A DNA stretch of 64,000 nt from Gemmatimonadota bacterium (lineage in GTDB: Bacteria > Gemmatimonadota > Gemmatimonadetes > Gemmatimonadales > Gemmatimonadaceae): NCBI GenBank assembly GCA_021324635.1, contig JAJPIS010000107.1, forward strand, positions 1 through 64,000, read 5' to 3'. Every line of letters starts with the position of its first letter. Positions within the stretch are counted from its first letter, which is position 1. The notes beneath the pieces were generated by a model. It made no database searches and was not told the origin of the DNA. It worked only from the letters and a program-made list of their open reading frames with translations. This document shows positions 45,364 to 53,629 of the stretch, in pieces. The position numbers and the translations under genes were made by a program.

Positions 45364-45400
45364 GTTCCGCGTCCCGCGGCCCCCAAAGGAACGTTTTTTT
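45364..45400 (+). terminator. Hairpin followed by seven T
   Basis: GTTCC (45364-45368) pairs with GGAAC (45388-45392), with CCGCG-TCC-CGCGG nested at its left side, and seven T follow at 45394-45400. This T-run is the longest in the region, so it is a likely rightward terminator. Confidence 0.45.
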
Positions 45401-45404
45401 GGAC

Positions 45405-45443
45405 GGTGCAGGGGCAATTCGCGTCGCGAATTGCCCCTGCACC
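45405..45443. repeat. 39-base perfect palindrome
   Basis: GGTGCAGGGGCAATTCGCG is followed by a single T and then its exact reverse complement. The centre resembles the GGGGCAATTC...GAATTGCCCC intergenic palindromes that I recall from many environmental genomes. It lies in the 314-base gap (45291-45604) between the DUF4864 and AI-2E genes, where I see no gene. Confidence 0.85.
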
Positions 45444-45604
45444 GGGAACAGTAACGACGGGGATGATGCCACCTCCGTCGTACCCCGCGGACACGGGCGC
45501 ACCGGTGGGCCTGGCATCATGCCGCCCGCGACCCGCATCGCGCACGGACGCCTGATCCGCTGAGGACGCGCCCCCGCGTCCCGGCCGCACGACGGACGGC
45601 GCCG

Positions 45605-46810
45605 CTAACCGCCCGGCGGCCGAGCGGCTGGGGGCGCGGGCGGCGTGGGGTTCGGGACGGAGGGTGCCAAGGCTTCCCGGGCTTCCGGTGTCGGATCGAT
45701 CGTCGACCCGGTGAGGCGGCGCACGGCCGGCGCGACGACCTGCTTGACGAACACGTGCAAGGCAGCGGCTGCCGGGATCGCGACAATGATGCCCAGTATG
45801 CCGCCGAGCGTCGCCCCGACGACGATCGCGAGGATCACGAGCGTCTGCGGGATGTTGGTCTGACGCTCCATCACGTTGGGCGTGAGCACGTGGCCCTCGA
45901 ACTCTTGCAGGAAGCAATAGAGTCCCAGCGCGATGAGCGCCTTCGTCGGTGACTGGAGGAGTGCGACGAGGACGACCGGGACGGCCGCCGCGATCGGTCC
46001 GACATACGGGAACGGCTCGCCGAGGCCGGTGAGGACTCCCAGCGCGACCGGGTAGTTGACGCCGACGAGCAAGAGAGCGACGAACGCCAGCACGCCCATG
46101 ATCGCGGCATTGATGGCGGCGCCGCGAACGTACCCGCCCATGGCCTGTCCCATGTCGTGAGCCACCTGCCGGACCTTGGCCGCCCGATGTTCGGGGACCA
46201 GCGAGAGCACGAATCGCAGCATGCCCGGGGCACCCGCAAGCCAGTAGATCGACAGGAACAGGATCACGAGCAGATCGGTCACGGTCGACAGGAGCTGGAG
46301 CGGGATCGCGACCACCACCGACGCCACCTGGCGTTGTGCCGCCGAGAGCAGTTGCGTGACCGAGCCATTCGTGACCGCATCGGCACGGACGAGCCAGTGC
46401 TCGAGGACCTGCATAATGGCCGGCCCTCTGGCAATGAGCGCCCCACCCTGTGCGATCAACGTCGGCACCACGAGCCAGCCCAGGAGGCCGAAGCCCGCGA
46501 GCACCAGGAGGTACGCCACGCCGATGGCAAAGCCGCGCCGCATGCGCCGCTCGAACCGCCCGACGAGCGGCTCGAGCGCCTCGGCAAGGGTGATCGAGAT
46601 GATCAGCAACCCGAGCGGACGAGCGATGAGGCGGATGATCGAGAGCGAGCCGATCCCCAGCGCGAGCCCGGCCGCCAGCGGAAGCGTGATGCTCCAGGGC
46701 AGTTGCACTCGCCGGCGAACGAGGGCGAACCGACCCGTCCGCCCCGCGTCCGGCGCCGCCGGCGATGCTTGCGTCTCGGATGCGGCCGGTGCCCATGAGC
46801 TCTGCGCCAT
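45605..46810 (-). CDS. AI-2E family transporter
   Basis: This polytopic membrane protein has 401 residues and about eight membrane helices (SITLPLAAGLALGIGSLSIIRLI, PLGLLIISITLAEAL, LLVLAGFGLLGWLVVPTLI, LLSTVTDLLVILFLSIYWLAG, MGVLAFVALLLVGVNYPVALGVLTGLGEPFPYVGPIAAAVPVVLVALL, ILAIVVGATLGGILGIIVAIPAAAALHVFV). The GVLTGLGEPFPYVGPIAA segment is the family's best conserved loop. Relatives export autoinducer-2 or act as Na+/H+ antiporters. Pro-rich tails occur at both ends. Confidence 0.9.
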   Translation of the reverse strand: MAQSSWAPAASETQASPAAPDAGRTGRFALVRRRVQLPWSITLPLAAGLALGIGSLSIIRLIARPLGLLIISITLAEALEPLVGRFERRMRRGFAIGVAYLLVLAGFGLLGWLVVPTLIAQGGALIARGPAIMQVLEHWLVRADAVTNGSVTQLLSAAQRQVASVVVAIPLQLLSTVTDLLVILFLSIYWLAGAPGMLRFVLSLVPEHRAAKVRQVAHDMGQAMGGYVRGAAINAAIMGVLAFVALLLVGVNYPVALGVLTGLGEPFPYVGPIAAAVPVVLVALLQSPTKALIALGLYCFLQEFEGHVLTPNVMERQTNIPQTLVILAIVVGATLGGILGIIVAIPAAAALHVFVKQVVAPAVRRLTGSTIDPTPEAREALAPSVPNPTPPAPPAARPPGG

Positions 46811-46962
46811 GCGCGTACCTCCTGATCACACCGGATTCACCGGATCACACCGGAGCGGAGGATGACGGTGCCCGCGGTGGGGCCGGCGGGGCCGGTGGGG
46901 CCGGTGGGCGGTGCCCGGCGCCGACGCCGTGCGCGACCCGCCGACCGCACGTCCCGCGGGTT

Positions 46963-47574
46963 CTACCGACGCCCGATGGCGCTCGGCACCTCGAGGATCG
47001 CGCCCGTCTCTCGACCCTCGACACTCGCGACGTAGCTCCTGGCGACGACATCGGCGGGCGCGCCCGCTGTAGGATCCCGCCCCATCTGCGCCAAGGTCTC
47101 TGAAACCCATGGTGGACTGACACAGTTGATGCGTTGGCCACGGGGCAAGTCGAGCGCCGCGGCGCGGGCGAACCCCTCGAGCCCGGCGTTGACGAGGCTG
47201 ATCGCGGCGCTTCCTGGCATGGGGTGTTGCGCCAGAACGCCGCTGGTGAGGGTGAAGGACCCTCCATCGGCCACGCTGTCGACGCCATAGCGCACGAGGT
47301 TGACCTGGCCCATGAGCTTGCTGCGGATCGAGAGTGCGAAATCCTCGTCGCCCAGCTGAAGCATGGGGCCGAAGCGCGCCTCGCCCGCAGCGCTCACCAC
47401 CGCGTCCACCCGGCCAACGGTGCGATACATCGCCCGGACCGAGTCGGGATCGCCGATATCGACGTGGACTGCGGCACGGGATCGGCTCGCCCCGATCACT
47501 TCATGTCGATCGCCGAGGGCGCGGGCGACCGCCCGGCCGATGAGTCCCGTGGCGCCGATCACCAGGATGCGCAC
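46963..47574 (-). CDS. Short SDR-family protein
   Basis: The protein has 203 residues, shorter than classical SDRs. It has a Rossmann start (MRILVIGATGLIGRAVARAL), VVSAAGEARFGPMLQL in place of NNAG, TSGVLAQHPMPGSAAISLVNAGLEGFARAAAL where the YxxxK should be (no Tyr is seen there), and INCVSPPWV. The missing catalytic Tyr raises doubt about normal activity; relatives of this short form occur widely in bacteria. It follows the AYP-repeat protein gene by 11 bases on the same strand. Confidence 0.8.
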   Translation of the reverse strand: MRILVIGATGLIGRAVARALGDRHEVIGASRSRAAVHVDIGDPDSVRAMYRTVGRVDAVVSAAGEARFGPMLQLGDEDFALSIRSKLMGQVNLVRYGVDSVADGGSFTLTSGVLAQHPMPGSAAISLVNAGLEGFARAAALDLPRGQRINCVSPPWVSETLAQMGRDPTAGAPADVVARSYVASVEGRETGAILEVPSAIGRR

Positions 47575-47585
47575 GACCGCTCCCG

Positions 47586-48359
47586 TTACGGGTACGCCGG
47601 GTACGCCGGGTACGCCGGGCCGGCGGAGGTCCCCCCGGGTCCGCCGGGCGATCGCGCCGGCGAGAGCACTCGGGAGCTCGACGGGAACGAGGTGGTGGGA
47701 ACCACCCCGAAGGGAAGCGAATCGCGGAGCGGCGGCGCGCCCGGACCGGCCGGCACTGTCCCGAAGGGGAGCGACCGCACCTCGGCATAACTCGAGGGCA
47801 CACGCAGCGGCGCGGGATTGACGGCCGCCGTGATCGTCGCGGCGGGAGGTGCAAAGAGAGCAGGTGCCTCGACCTCACCCGTGCTGACCGACGCGAGCAG
47901 GTCGGGATGCTCCTCCAGCACGAGCGCGACCGCGATCTCCCCGGAGCGGATCGCGTTCCGTGCGCTGGGGGTGGCCGCGGCGTAGAGGCCTGCGCTGTAG
48001 CTCGCCAGCGCGGTCGCATATGCGGCCGCCGCATCCGCGGCCGCCACTGCGGCCCGCCGCGCAGCCGCGCTGTTCGGGGCCGCCGCGGCCGCCGACTGCG
48101 CCATCGTCACCAGCGCCATCGCCCGATGCATCACCCGTGAGACCATCGGGGCGACGCTCCCGGTGTCACTCGCCGTATCGGCGGCGCCCTGCATGGCCAG
48201 TGGCGGAGCGACCTGGGCGCCAAGCGGCGACCTCCCGCCCGCGGCCGTGAGGGCCGCCGCGACGGCGACTACACGGAGCGATCCGATGCCCGGTGCGCCC
48301 GAGGCTCGAGGAACACCTCGGCCGCGGGGTGGCATCAGCGGTTGCAGTGAAAGGCGCAT
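47586..48359 (-). CDS. Ala-rich exported protein with C-terminal AYP repeats, hypothetical
   Basis: I do not recognise a family. A signal-like segment (IGSLRVVAVAAALTAAGGRSPLGAQ) is followed by a long Ala-rich helical stretch (ALVTMAQSAAAAAPNSAAARRAAVAAADAAAAYATALASY), then a Pro-rich part and a tail ending AYPAYPAYP, encoded by three copies of GGGTACGCC (on the plus strand, 47588-47615). ATG 48359 is used; the frame opens to 48404. It is probably exported, perhaps a cell-surface or low-complexity spacer protein. Confidence 0.55.
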   Translation of the reverse strand: MRLSLQPLMPPRGRGVPRASGAPGIGSLRVVAVAAALTAAGGRSPLGAQVAPPLAMQGAADTASDTGSVAPMVSRVMHRAMALVTMAQSAAAAAPNSAAARRAAVAAADAAAAYATALASYSAGLYAAATPSARNAIRSGEIAVALVLEEHPDLLASVSTGEVEAPALFAPPAATITAAVNPAPLRVPSSYAEVRSLPFGTVPAGPGAPPLRDSLPFGVVPTTSFPSSSRVLSPARSPGGPGGTSAGPAYPAYPAYP

Positions 48360-48438
48360 GTCGAGACTCCGGTCATCGGGCGGAAGTGGTGGACCGCGGA
48401 GCACAAACCGCGCCCCTACCCCTCGTCGGCCGGACCCG

Positions 48439-49071
48439 TCAGCTCTCGCCCGCGATGAATCTCGTGGCCGGCCCGTCGATGAACGCGTCGACGGCCTCGA
48501 TCAGGGGTCGAGGATCGGGCTCCAACCCCGGCGCGGCCGGGGTCTCCCAGACGAACTGCGTCTCCAGGAACAACTGCCGCGCATCGGAGAGGAAGGACTC
48601 GATCTTGACCTCCACCCCGGCATCGTCCGGCACCGCGGGACGGGGCGGCATCACGAGTCGCAGCCCGCCGCCAAGCACGGGGCGTCCGAGCGCGCTCAAT
48701 GCCTCTTCCGTCTGGTGGAGTCGGCGCTCCCAGAGGAACTGCATGGCGTGCCCTTCGCGCACTGCGTAGAGATAGCGCAGCGTGCAGTCGCGGCGGACAA
48801 TCTGGAGTGGTCCGGCCCACACCCGTCGGTATGCGGCGACGACCATCTCCGCATCCTCGATGAAGCTGACGAGCGGGCGTCCGGGCTGCGGCGCTGCGAT
48901 CAGCAGCTGGCCGATCCCAGGACCCACGGACCCGATCGTGATGTGCAGTGGCGGCCCCTGTCGCACGAGGACGATCCCCGTCGGCGTGCGCTGCGTCTGA
49001 TCGAAGACGAGCGCTCCGCTCGTCTCCGCGAGCGCCTGCTGGAACCGGAGGAGGGCGGCGGGCTCATACAT
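48439..49071 (-). CDS. Conserved hypothetical protein, 210 residues
   Basis: I cannot name the function. It is soluble with no signal peptide. It appears to have two parts: an alpha/beta N-terminal region (ALVFDQTQRTPTGIVLVRQGPPLHITIG) and a C-terminal region with RLVMPPRPAVPDDAGVEVKIESFLSDARQLFLETQFVWETP, which looks like a family of conserved proteins of unknown role. It is divergent from the trb operon, with 154 bases between starts, which makes a shared regulatory region possible. Confidence 0.65.
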   Translation of the reverse strand: MYEPAALLRFQQALAETSGALVFDQTQRTPTGIVLVRQGPPLHITIGSVGPGIGQLLIAAPQPGRPLVSFIEDAEMVVAAYRRVWAGPLQIVRRDCTLRYLYAVREGHAMQFLWERRLHQTEEALSALGRPVLGGGLRLVMPPRPAVPDDAGVEVKIESFLSDARQLFLETQFVWETPAAPGLEPDPRPLIEAVDAFIDGPATRFIAGES

Positions 49072-49225
49072 CGGGGCCGGCGCGAACAGGAAGTTCGCGC
49101 CGAAGTGGAACCCTTGCTTGGTGTCTGGGCGCAGCGGTCGTCCTCACGAAGTCAGCGGGCGATGGCCCAAGTGTAATACGTCGCCCCGTTCGAACGTACT
49201 GGGGGTCCCACCGCGCGAGAGACCC

Positions 49226-50218
49226 ATGTACGTCCACCCGTCGCTCGACCGCAGGCCTGAGACCTACGCCGACATGATGGCCCGCTATCTCGGCGACGAC
49301 GTCATGCGGGCGTTCGCGGACGACGATGTCAGCGAGATATACGTCAATCCGCAGGATGCCAGGGTCCGATTCGACACCAGGAGCCGCGGTCGGGTCGACT
49401 CCGGCCACCTGCTCGATCCGGCCCGCCTGGAGATGTTCCTCAACACGGCTGCGGCGAGCCTGGATCTCACGCTTGGGCCGACCGCTCCGCGACTCGAGGC
49501 CGAGCTGCCGGCGCGGCATTTCCGGGGCAGCCGCCTCCAGGGGTTCGTCCCCCCGGCGACGACGGCGCCGGCGTGTACGATGCGCAAGCCGCTGGCCGTT
49601 GTCCGATCGCTCGACGACTACGTGTCGGCGGGTGTGTTGACGCCGGTGCAGCGCGCCGCGCTCTGCGACGCGGTCGTCGCGCACCAGAACATTCTGATCG
49701 CCGGCGGCACGAACAGCGGCAAGACGACCCTGGCGAACGCGATCCTGCGCGAGATCACCTCACGGTTCCCCGAGGAGCGCATCGTCGTGCTCGAGGATAC
49801 GGTCGAGCTGCGCTGCGCGGCGCGCGACCATCTCGCCCTTCGGACCGGGCCGGGACTGACGTTGGCCGAGCTCGTTCGGTCGACGCTGCGGGCGAGTCCC
49901 AACCGCATTGTGGTCGGGGAGGTGCGTGGGCCTGAGGCGCTCGATCTGCTCGACGTCTGGGCGACCGGGCATCCCGGGGGGTGTGGGACCTGTCACGCGA
50001 CGACCGCCGAGGGCGCGCTGCTGCGGCTCGATCGGTTGGCGCAACGCAACAACGTGCCATCGCAGCGGGCGTTGATCGCCGAGGCGATTCACATCGTCGC
50101 GGTCATCGAGGGCGGACACCGCGGGCGGCGGTTGGCCGATCTGGCGCGGGTCGCCGGGCTGGACGCGCACGGGCGCATCGTCGTTCACCATCTCACATCC
50201 GAGGGGGTCTGGCAATGA
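49226..50218 (+). CDS. trbB: TrbB, VirB11-type secretion ATPase
   Basis: This hexameric traffic ATPase powers pilus assembly and substrate transfer in trb-type T4SS. The N-terminal domain (DDVSEIYVNPQDARVRFDTRSRGRV) leads to a RecA-like domain with Walker A GGTNSGKT (160-167), the Asp box VVLEDTVELRC, Walker B-like RIVVGEVRGPEALDLLDVW and the His box GHPGGCGTCHATTA. Length (330 residues) matches P-type TrbB. ATG 49226 is the first good start; the Shine-Dalgarno is weak. It is the first gene of the operon and overlaps trbC (ATGA). Confidence 0.95.
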   Translation: MYVHPSLDRRPETYADMMARYLGDDVMRAFADDDVSEIYVNPQDARVRFDTRSRGRVDSGHLLDPARLEMFLNTAAASLDLTLGPTAPRLEAELPARHFRGSRLQGFVPPATTAPACTMRKPLAVVRSLDDYVSAGVLTPVQRAALCDAVVAHQNILIAGGTNSGKTTLANAILREITSRFPEERIVVLEDTVELRCAARDHLALRTGPGLTLAELVRSTLRASPNRIVVGEVRGPEALDLLDVWATGHPGGCGTCHATTAEGALLRLDRLAQRNNVPSQRALIAEAIHIVAVIEGGHRGRRLADLARVAGLDAHGRIVVHHLTSEGVWQ

Positions 50219-50619
50219 CTCGACGTCGTCACCGTCGGGGAGGGCATCTCGCCGGCGACCGTTCATGCTCGCGACCCGGTGCCCGGGTGACCGTGACCCG
50301 TGCGCGACCCGGTCTTCGGCTGGCGGCGCTGCTGGCCGTGGGCGGCGTCCTCGCCTGTCCCGTGCTCGCGCACGCGAGTGCCGGTGCGGCCGCGACGATG
50401 CCATGGACGGGGCCGTTGCAGACGCTGCTCGACAACCTCTCGGGGCCCACGGCGCGGATCGTCGCCGGACTGGGGTTCGTGATCGGGGGCGGCATCTGGG
50501 CGTTCAGTCGGTCCGAGGAGGGCGCCAAGCGATTCGGCCAGATCGTGATCGGCGCTGCGATCGCCATCGGCGCGGCCAACATCGTGACCTCGCTGGCGTT
50601 CGTCGGCGCCGTGGTGTGA
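50215..50619 (+). CDS. trbC: TrbC, VirB2-like pilin
   Basis: TrbC is the major pilin. The protein has 134 residues: a basic, unusually long leader (TRRRHRRGGHLAGDRS...), a signal helix (LRLAALLAVGGVLACPVLAHASAGA) and, after cleavage, a mature part with two hydrophobic helices (PTARIVAGLGFVIGGGIWAF and GQIVIGAAIAIGAANIVTSLAFVGAVV) separated by SRSEEGAKRF, the cytoplasmic loop. The start overlaps the trbB stop (ATGA). In the classical system the pilin is cyclised with the help of the TraF peptidase, encoded at the end of this operon. Confidence 0.9.
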   Translation: MTRRRHRRGGHLAGDRSCSRPGARVTVTRARPGLRLAALLAVGGVLACPVLAHASAGAAATMPWTGPLQTLLDNLSGPTARIVAGLGFVIGGGIWAFSRSEEGAKRFGQIVIGAAIAIGAANIVTSLAFVGAVV

Positions 50620-50620
50620 C

Positions 50621-50938
50621 GTGCTCGAGCCGCATCCGATCCATCTCTCACTCTGCCGCCCGGTGCTCGTCGGCGGGGCGGAGCCCGCGGCCGTGGCGCT
50701 CGAGGTGCTCACCGCTGGTGGGCTGCTGTTCGGGGTGGGCTTCCACATCGCGACGATCGCGCTCTGGGCCTTCTACGTCACCGCGGTCCACGCGGTCATG
50801 GTCTGGGTGGCGACGCAGGATCCGCTCATGTCGCAGCTCTACCTGCGGAGCCGCGCGGCGCGCGACTACTACCCGGCCCACGGGGCGATCCTGGCCCCGC
50901 TTCTCCCCGTCCGGCCATCCATTCCGCGGCGCGGGTGA
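50621..50938 (+). CDS. trbD: TrbD, VirB3-like inner-membrane protein
   Basis: This short protein has 105 residues with two closely spaced membrane helices (VALEVLTAGGLLFGVGFHIATIALWAFYVTAVHAVMVWVATQDPL). A polar start HPIHLSLCRPVLVGGAEP has the conserved 'sLnRp' pattern of VirB3/TrbD, and the C-terminal YLRS.AARDYYPA also fits. It works with TrbE at the inner-membrane base. GTG 50621 is used; it lies one base after the trbC stop. Confidence 0.9.
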   Translation: MLEPHPIHLSLCRPVLVGGAEPAAVALEVLTAGGLLFGVGFHIATIALWAFYVTAVHAVMVWVATQDPLMSQLYLRSRAARDYYPAHGAILAPLLPVRPSIPRRG

Positions 50939-50941
50939 GCG

Positions 50942-53629
50942 ATGAGCACGGCGTATCTCGCCGGGGTGGTCGGGGCGGCTGGCGGTGCGGCGATTGCGGG
51001 CGCCGTGGGCCGGTGGAGGGAGCACCGCACCGAGCCGGCCGGGCTCGCGGATCTGCTGGCGTGGGGGTTCCTGGTCGGGCCGGGCGTGGTCCTGCAAAAG
51101 GACGGCAGTCTGCTCGCCGGGTTCCGGTATGCCGGGCCGGACGTCAGCTCGGCCATGCCGACGGAACTCGACGCACTGTCGCGCCACGTGAACGATGCCC
51201 TGTTGCCGTTCGCCGACGAGTGGATGTTTCACGTCGACGCCGTGCGGCGCCCGGCCGCGGCGTACGCGGCGGGCCGGTTCCCGGATCCGGTAACGCAACT
51301 GATCGATGAGGAGCGGCGCGCCGCGTACCGGGAAAGCGCTGGCCGGCAGTTCGAGACCGAGTACGTGCTCGCGGTGACGCACTTGCCGCCGCCCGAGGCT
51401 TTCTCCCGGCTGGCCGGGTGGTTCGTGCAGGGGGCCCAGCGGGCGAGCGTCGCCTGGGAGCCGGTGCTCGACACCTTCGAGACGGCGCTGCACGACCTCG
51501 AGCGTCGACTGGCGGGACGCCTTCGCCTGGAGCGCCTGGACAGCGACGGGCTCGTCACGCATCTGCACGAGTGCCTGACCGGCGTTGCACATCCGGTCCG
51601 GGCCCCTGCCGACGGGTCGTATCTCAATGTCGTGCTCGCCGACCAGGACCTCGTGGGCGGCTTCGAGCCACGGATTGGCGGGCGGCACATCCGCACCGTC
51701 GCGGTTCACGGCTATCCACACGCGTCGCACGCCGGCGCGCTCGATGTGCTCAATACCGTGCCGCACGCGTTCCGGTGGAGCAGTCGTGTGCTCCCGCTGG
51801 GCTTCCAGACCGCTGCCCGGCTGATCAGGCGGCAGCAGCTCACCTGGTACAAGAAGCGAAAGGGCATCGCGGCGTGGGTCCAGGAGCTCGGACGGGGCGG
51901 AGGGGGAGGGGGAGGGGGAGGGGGGGCGCGCGGGGGAGCTGACGGGGCGGACGCCGAGCTCTTTCTCGATCAGGATGCGCGACGGATGGCGAAGGACGCG
52001 GGCGATGCGGCAGCCGAGAATGCGTCGGGCGCCGTTCGCTTCTGCTTCTTCAATCAGGTGCTGGTCGTCACCGATCCCGATGCCGTGCGGGCGGGCGCCG
52101 TGGCCGGTGAGCTCCTCAAGGCGCTCCACGACGCCGGCTACACCGGTCGCATCGAGGGCGTGAACGCACTCGAGGCGTACCTGGGGAGCCTGCCCGGTCA
52201 CGGCTACCCCAATCTGCGCCGACCCCTCCTCAGCACGCGCAACGTCGCCGATCTGCTGCCCGTGACGAGCGTCTGGCCCGGCCTCGCTCGCAACCCGTCG
52301 CCGCTCTTTCCTCCCGGCAGCCCACCGCTCCTCTGGGCGGCGACCGCGGGGGCGACGCCCTTTCGAGTCAATCTTCACGACTCGGACGTCGGGCACGCGC
52401 TGATCCTCGGGAAGACGGGCGCGGGGAAGAGTACGCTGCTCGGGCTGCTTGCGGCCCAGTTCACCCGGTACCCCGGCGCGCAGGTCTTCGCCTTCGACGT
52501 TGGCTACTCGATGTGGATGCTCGCCCAGGCGGTCGGTGGCGCGCACTACGACCTGGCGGCGGGCCGCGCCGACGCGCTGCGCTTTCAACCGCTTGCCCGT
52601 GTGGACGACGCCGCCGAGCGCGCCTGGGCGGCCGACTGGCTCGAGTCGCTCGCTGCCCTCCAGGGCGTGTCCGTCACTCCGGCGCACCGGGCTCGTATCG
52701 ACCGCGCGCTCACGCTCCTCGCCGGGAACGCGCGGCCCCACCGGACGCTGACGGAGCTCATGGCGCAGTTACAGCAGCCGGAGCTCCTGAGTGCGGTGCG
52801 ACCGTACACGCTCGCCGGCCACTACGGGCAGCTCCTGGACGCCGCGACCGACGACCTCGGCGAGAGTCGGTTCACCGTCTTCGAGATGAAGCACCTGCTG
52901 GCCCTCGACGATCGGGTCGCGCTGCCCGTCCTGCTCTACCTGTTCCGCCGAGTCGAGCAGCGACTCGATGGGCGCCCGACACTCATCGAGATCGACGAGG
53001 CGTGGATGGCGCTCCTGCACGCGCGGTTCGGGGCGCGGATCACGCAGTGGCTGCTGACGCTCCGCAAGCACAACGCGGCTGTCGTGCTCGCGACACAGAG
53101 CCCCGCCCAGCTCGCGCAGCTCCCCACCCGCCACGCGGTCATCGACTCCTGCCCGACGCGGTTCTATCTGCCGAACGCCGACGCGGCCGCTCCGGCCGCC
53201 GCGGAGCTGTATCGCGATCTCGGACTCAACGCGCGGGAGATCGCGACCGTGGCCGGCGCGACGCCCAAGAGGCACTACTACATGAGCACGCCACGTGGGA
53301 GTCGCCTGTTCGAGCTCGGGCTCGGACCTCTGGCCCTCGCGGTTCTCACGCCCCCGCCCGGTCAGACCATCGAGGAGGCGAAACGCCAGGCCGAGGGGTT
53401 GATGGCGGCCCACGGCCCGGCGTGGTTGCCCGTGTGGCTCGAGCAGCGCGGGCTCGCCCAGTCGGCGGCCGTACTCCGGCGCAGCGCGTCGCGGCCGAAC
53501 CCGCGCGACCTGCCCGCCGACCTGTCGGCCGCATCCCCGTCCTTCCCCTCTGGAGACACATCCGATGCCAGCGCTCCCACTCCGACGTTCGACATCGTCC
53601 AGCAGCAGGCAGCCGGTGTCACCGGCTGA
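50942..53629 (+). CDS. trbE: TrbE, VirB4-type ATPase
   Basis: This large T4SS ATPase has 895 residues, a little longer than the usual 815-850. The N-terminal CagE/TrbE domain includes FRYAGPDVSS. The RecA-like domain has Walker A GKTGAGKS (490-497), then FAFDVGYSMWMLAQAVGG, Walker B LIEIDEAWMAL (near residue 680), and VVLATQSPAQLAQ. An uninterrupted run of 10 or 11 Gly (from GGRGGGG... at 51895-51937) sits between the two halves and is not a family feature. The gene begins four bases after the trbD stop. Confidence 0.95.
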   Translation: MSTAYLAGVVGAAGGAAIAGAVGRWREHRTEPAGLADLLAWGFLVGPGVVLQKDGSLLAGFRYAGPDVSSAMPTELDALSRHVNDALLPFADEWMFHVDAVRRPAAAYAAGRFPDPVTQLIDEERRAAYRESAGRQFETEYVLAVTHLPPPEAFSRLAGWFVQGAQRASVAWEPVLDTFETALHDLERRLAGRLRLERLDSDGLVTHLHECLTGVAHPVRAPADGSYLNVVLADQDLVGGFEPRIGGRHIRTVAVHGYPHASHAGALDVLNTVPHAFRWSSRVLPLGFQTAARLIRRQQLTWYKKRKGIAAWVQELGRGGGGGGGGGGARGGADGADAELFLDQDARRMAKDAGDAAAENASGAVRFCFFNQVLVVTDPDAVRAGAVAGELLKALHDAGYTGRIEGVNALEAYLGSLPGHGYPNLRRPLLSTRNVADLLPVTSVWPGLARNPSPLFPPGSPPLLWAATAGATPFRVNLHDSDVGHALILGKTGAGKSTLLGLLAAQFTRYPGAQVFAFDVGYSMWMLAQAVGGAHYDLAAGRADALRFQPLARVDDAAERAWAADWLESLAALQGVSVTPAHRARIDRALTLLAGNARPHRTLTELMAQLQQPELLSAVRPYTLAGHYGQLLDAATDDLGESRFTVFEMKHLLALDDRVALPVLLYLFRRVEQRLDGRPTLIEIDEAWMALLHARFGARITQWLLTLRKHNAAVVLATQSPAQLAQLPTRHAVIDSCPTRFYLPNADAAAPAAAELYRDLGLNAREIATVAGATPKRHYYMSTPRGSRLFELGLGPLALAVLTPPPGQTIEEAKRQAEGLMAAHGPAWLPVWLEQRGLAQSAAVLRRSASRPNPRDLPADLSAASPSFPSGDTSDASAPTPTFDIVQQQAAGVTG
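51895..51937 (+). repeat. GGA/GGG-rich low-complexity tract inside trbE
   Basis: Repeated GGGGGA units code for a poly-Gly linker in TrbE. The coding strand is almost pure G over 35 bases, which favours slippage and G-quadruplex formation. Confidence 0.9.

Noticed and set aside
45308-45563. Short ORFs on both strands within the repeat island
   Set aside because: They arise from palindromic, GC-rich repeats; both strands read similar peptides (VQGQFA.RIAPAP), which is expected of a palindrome and not of a gene.
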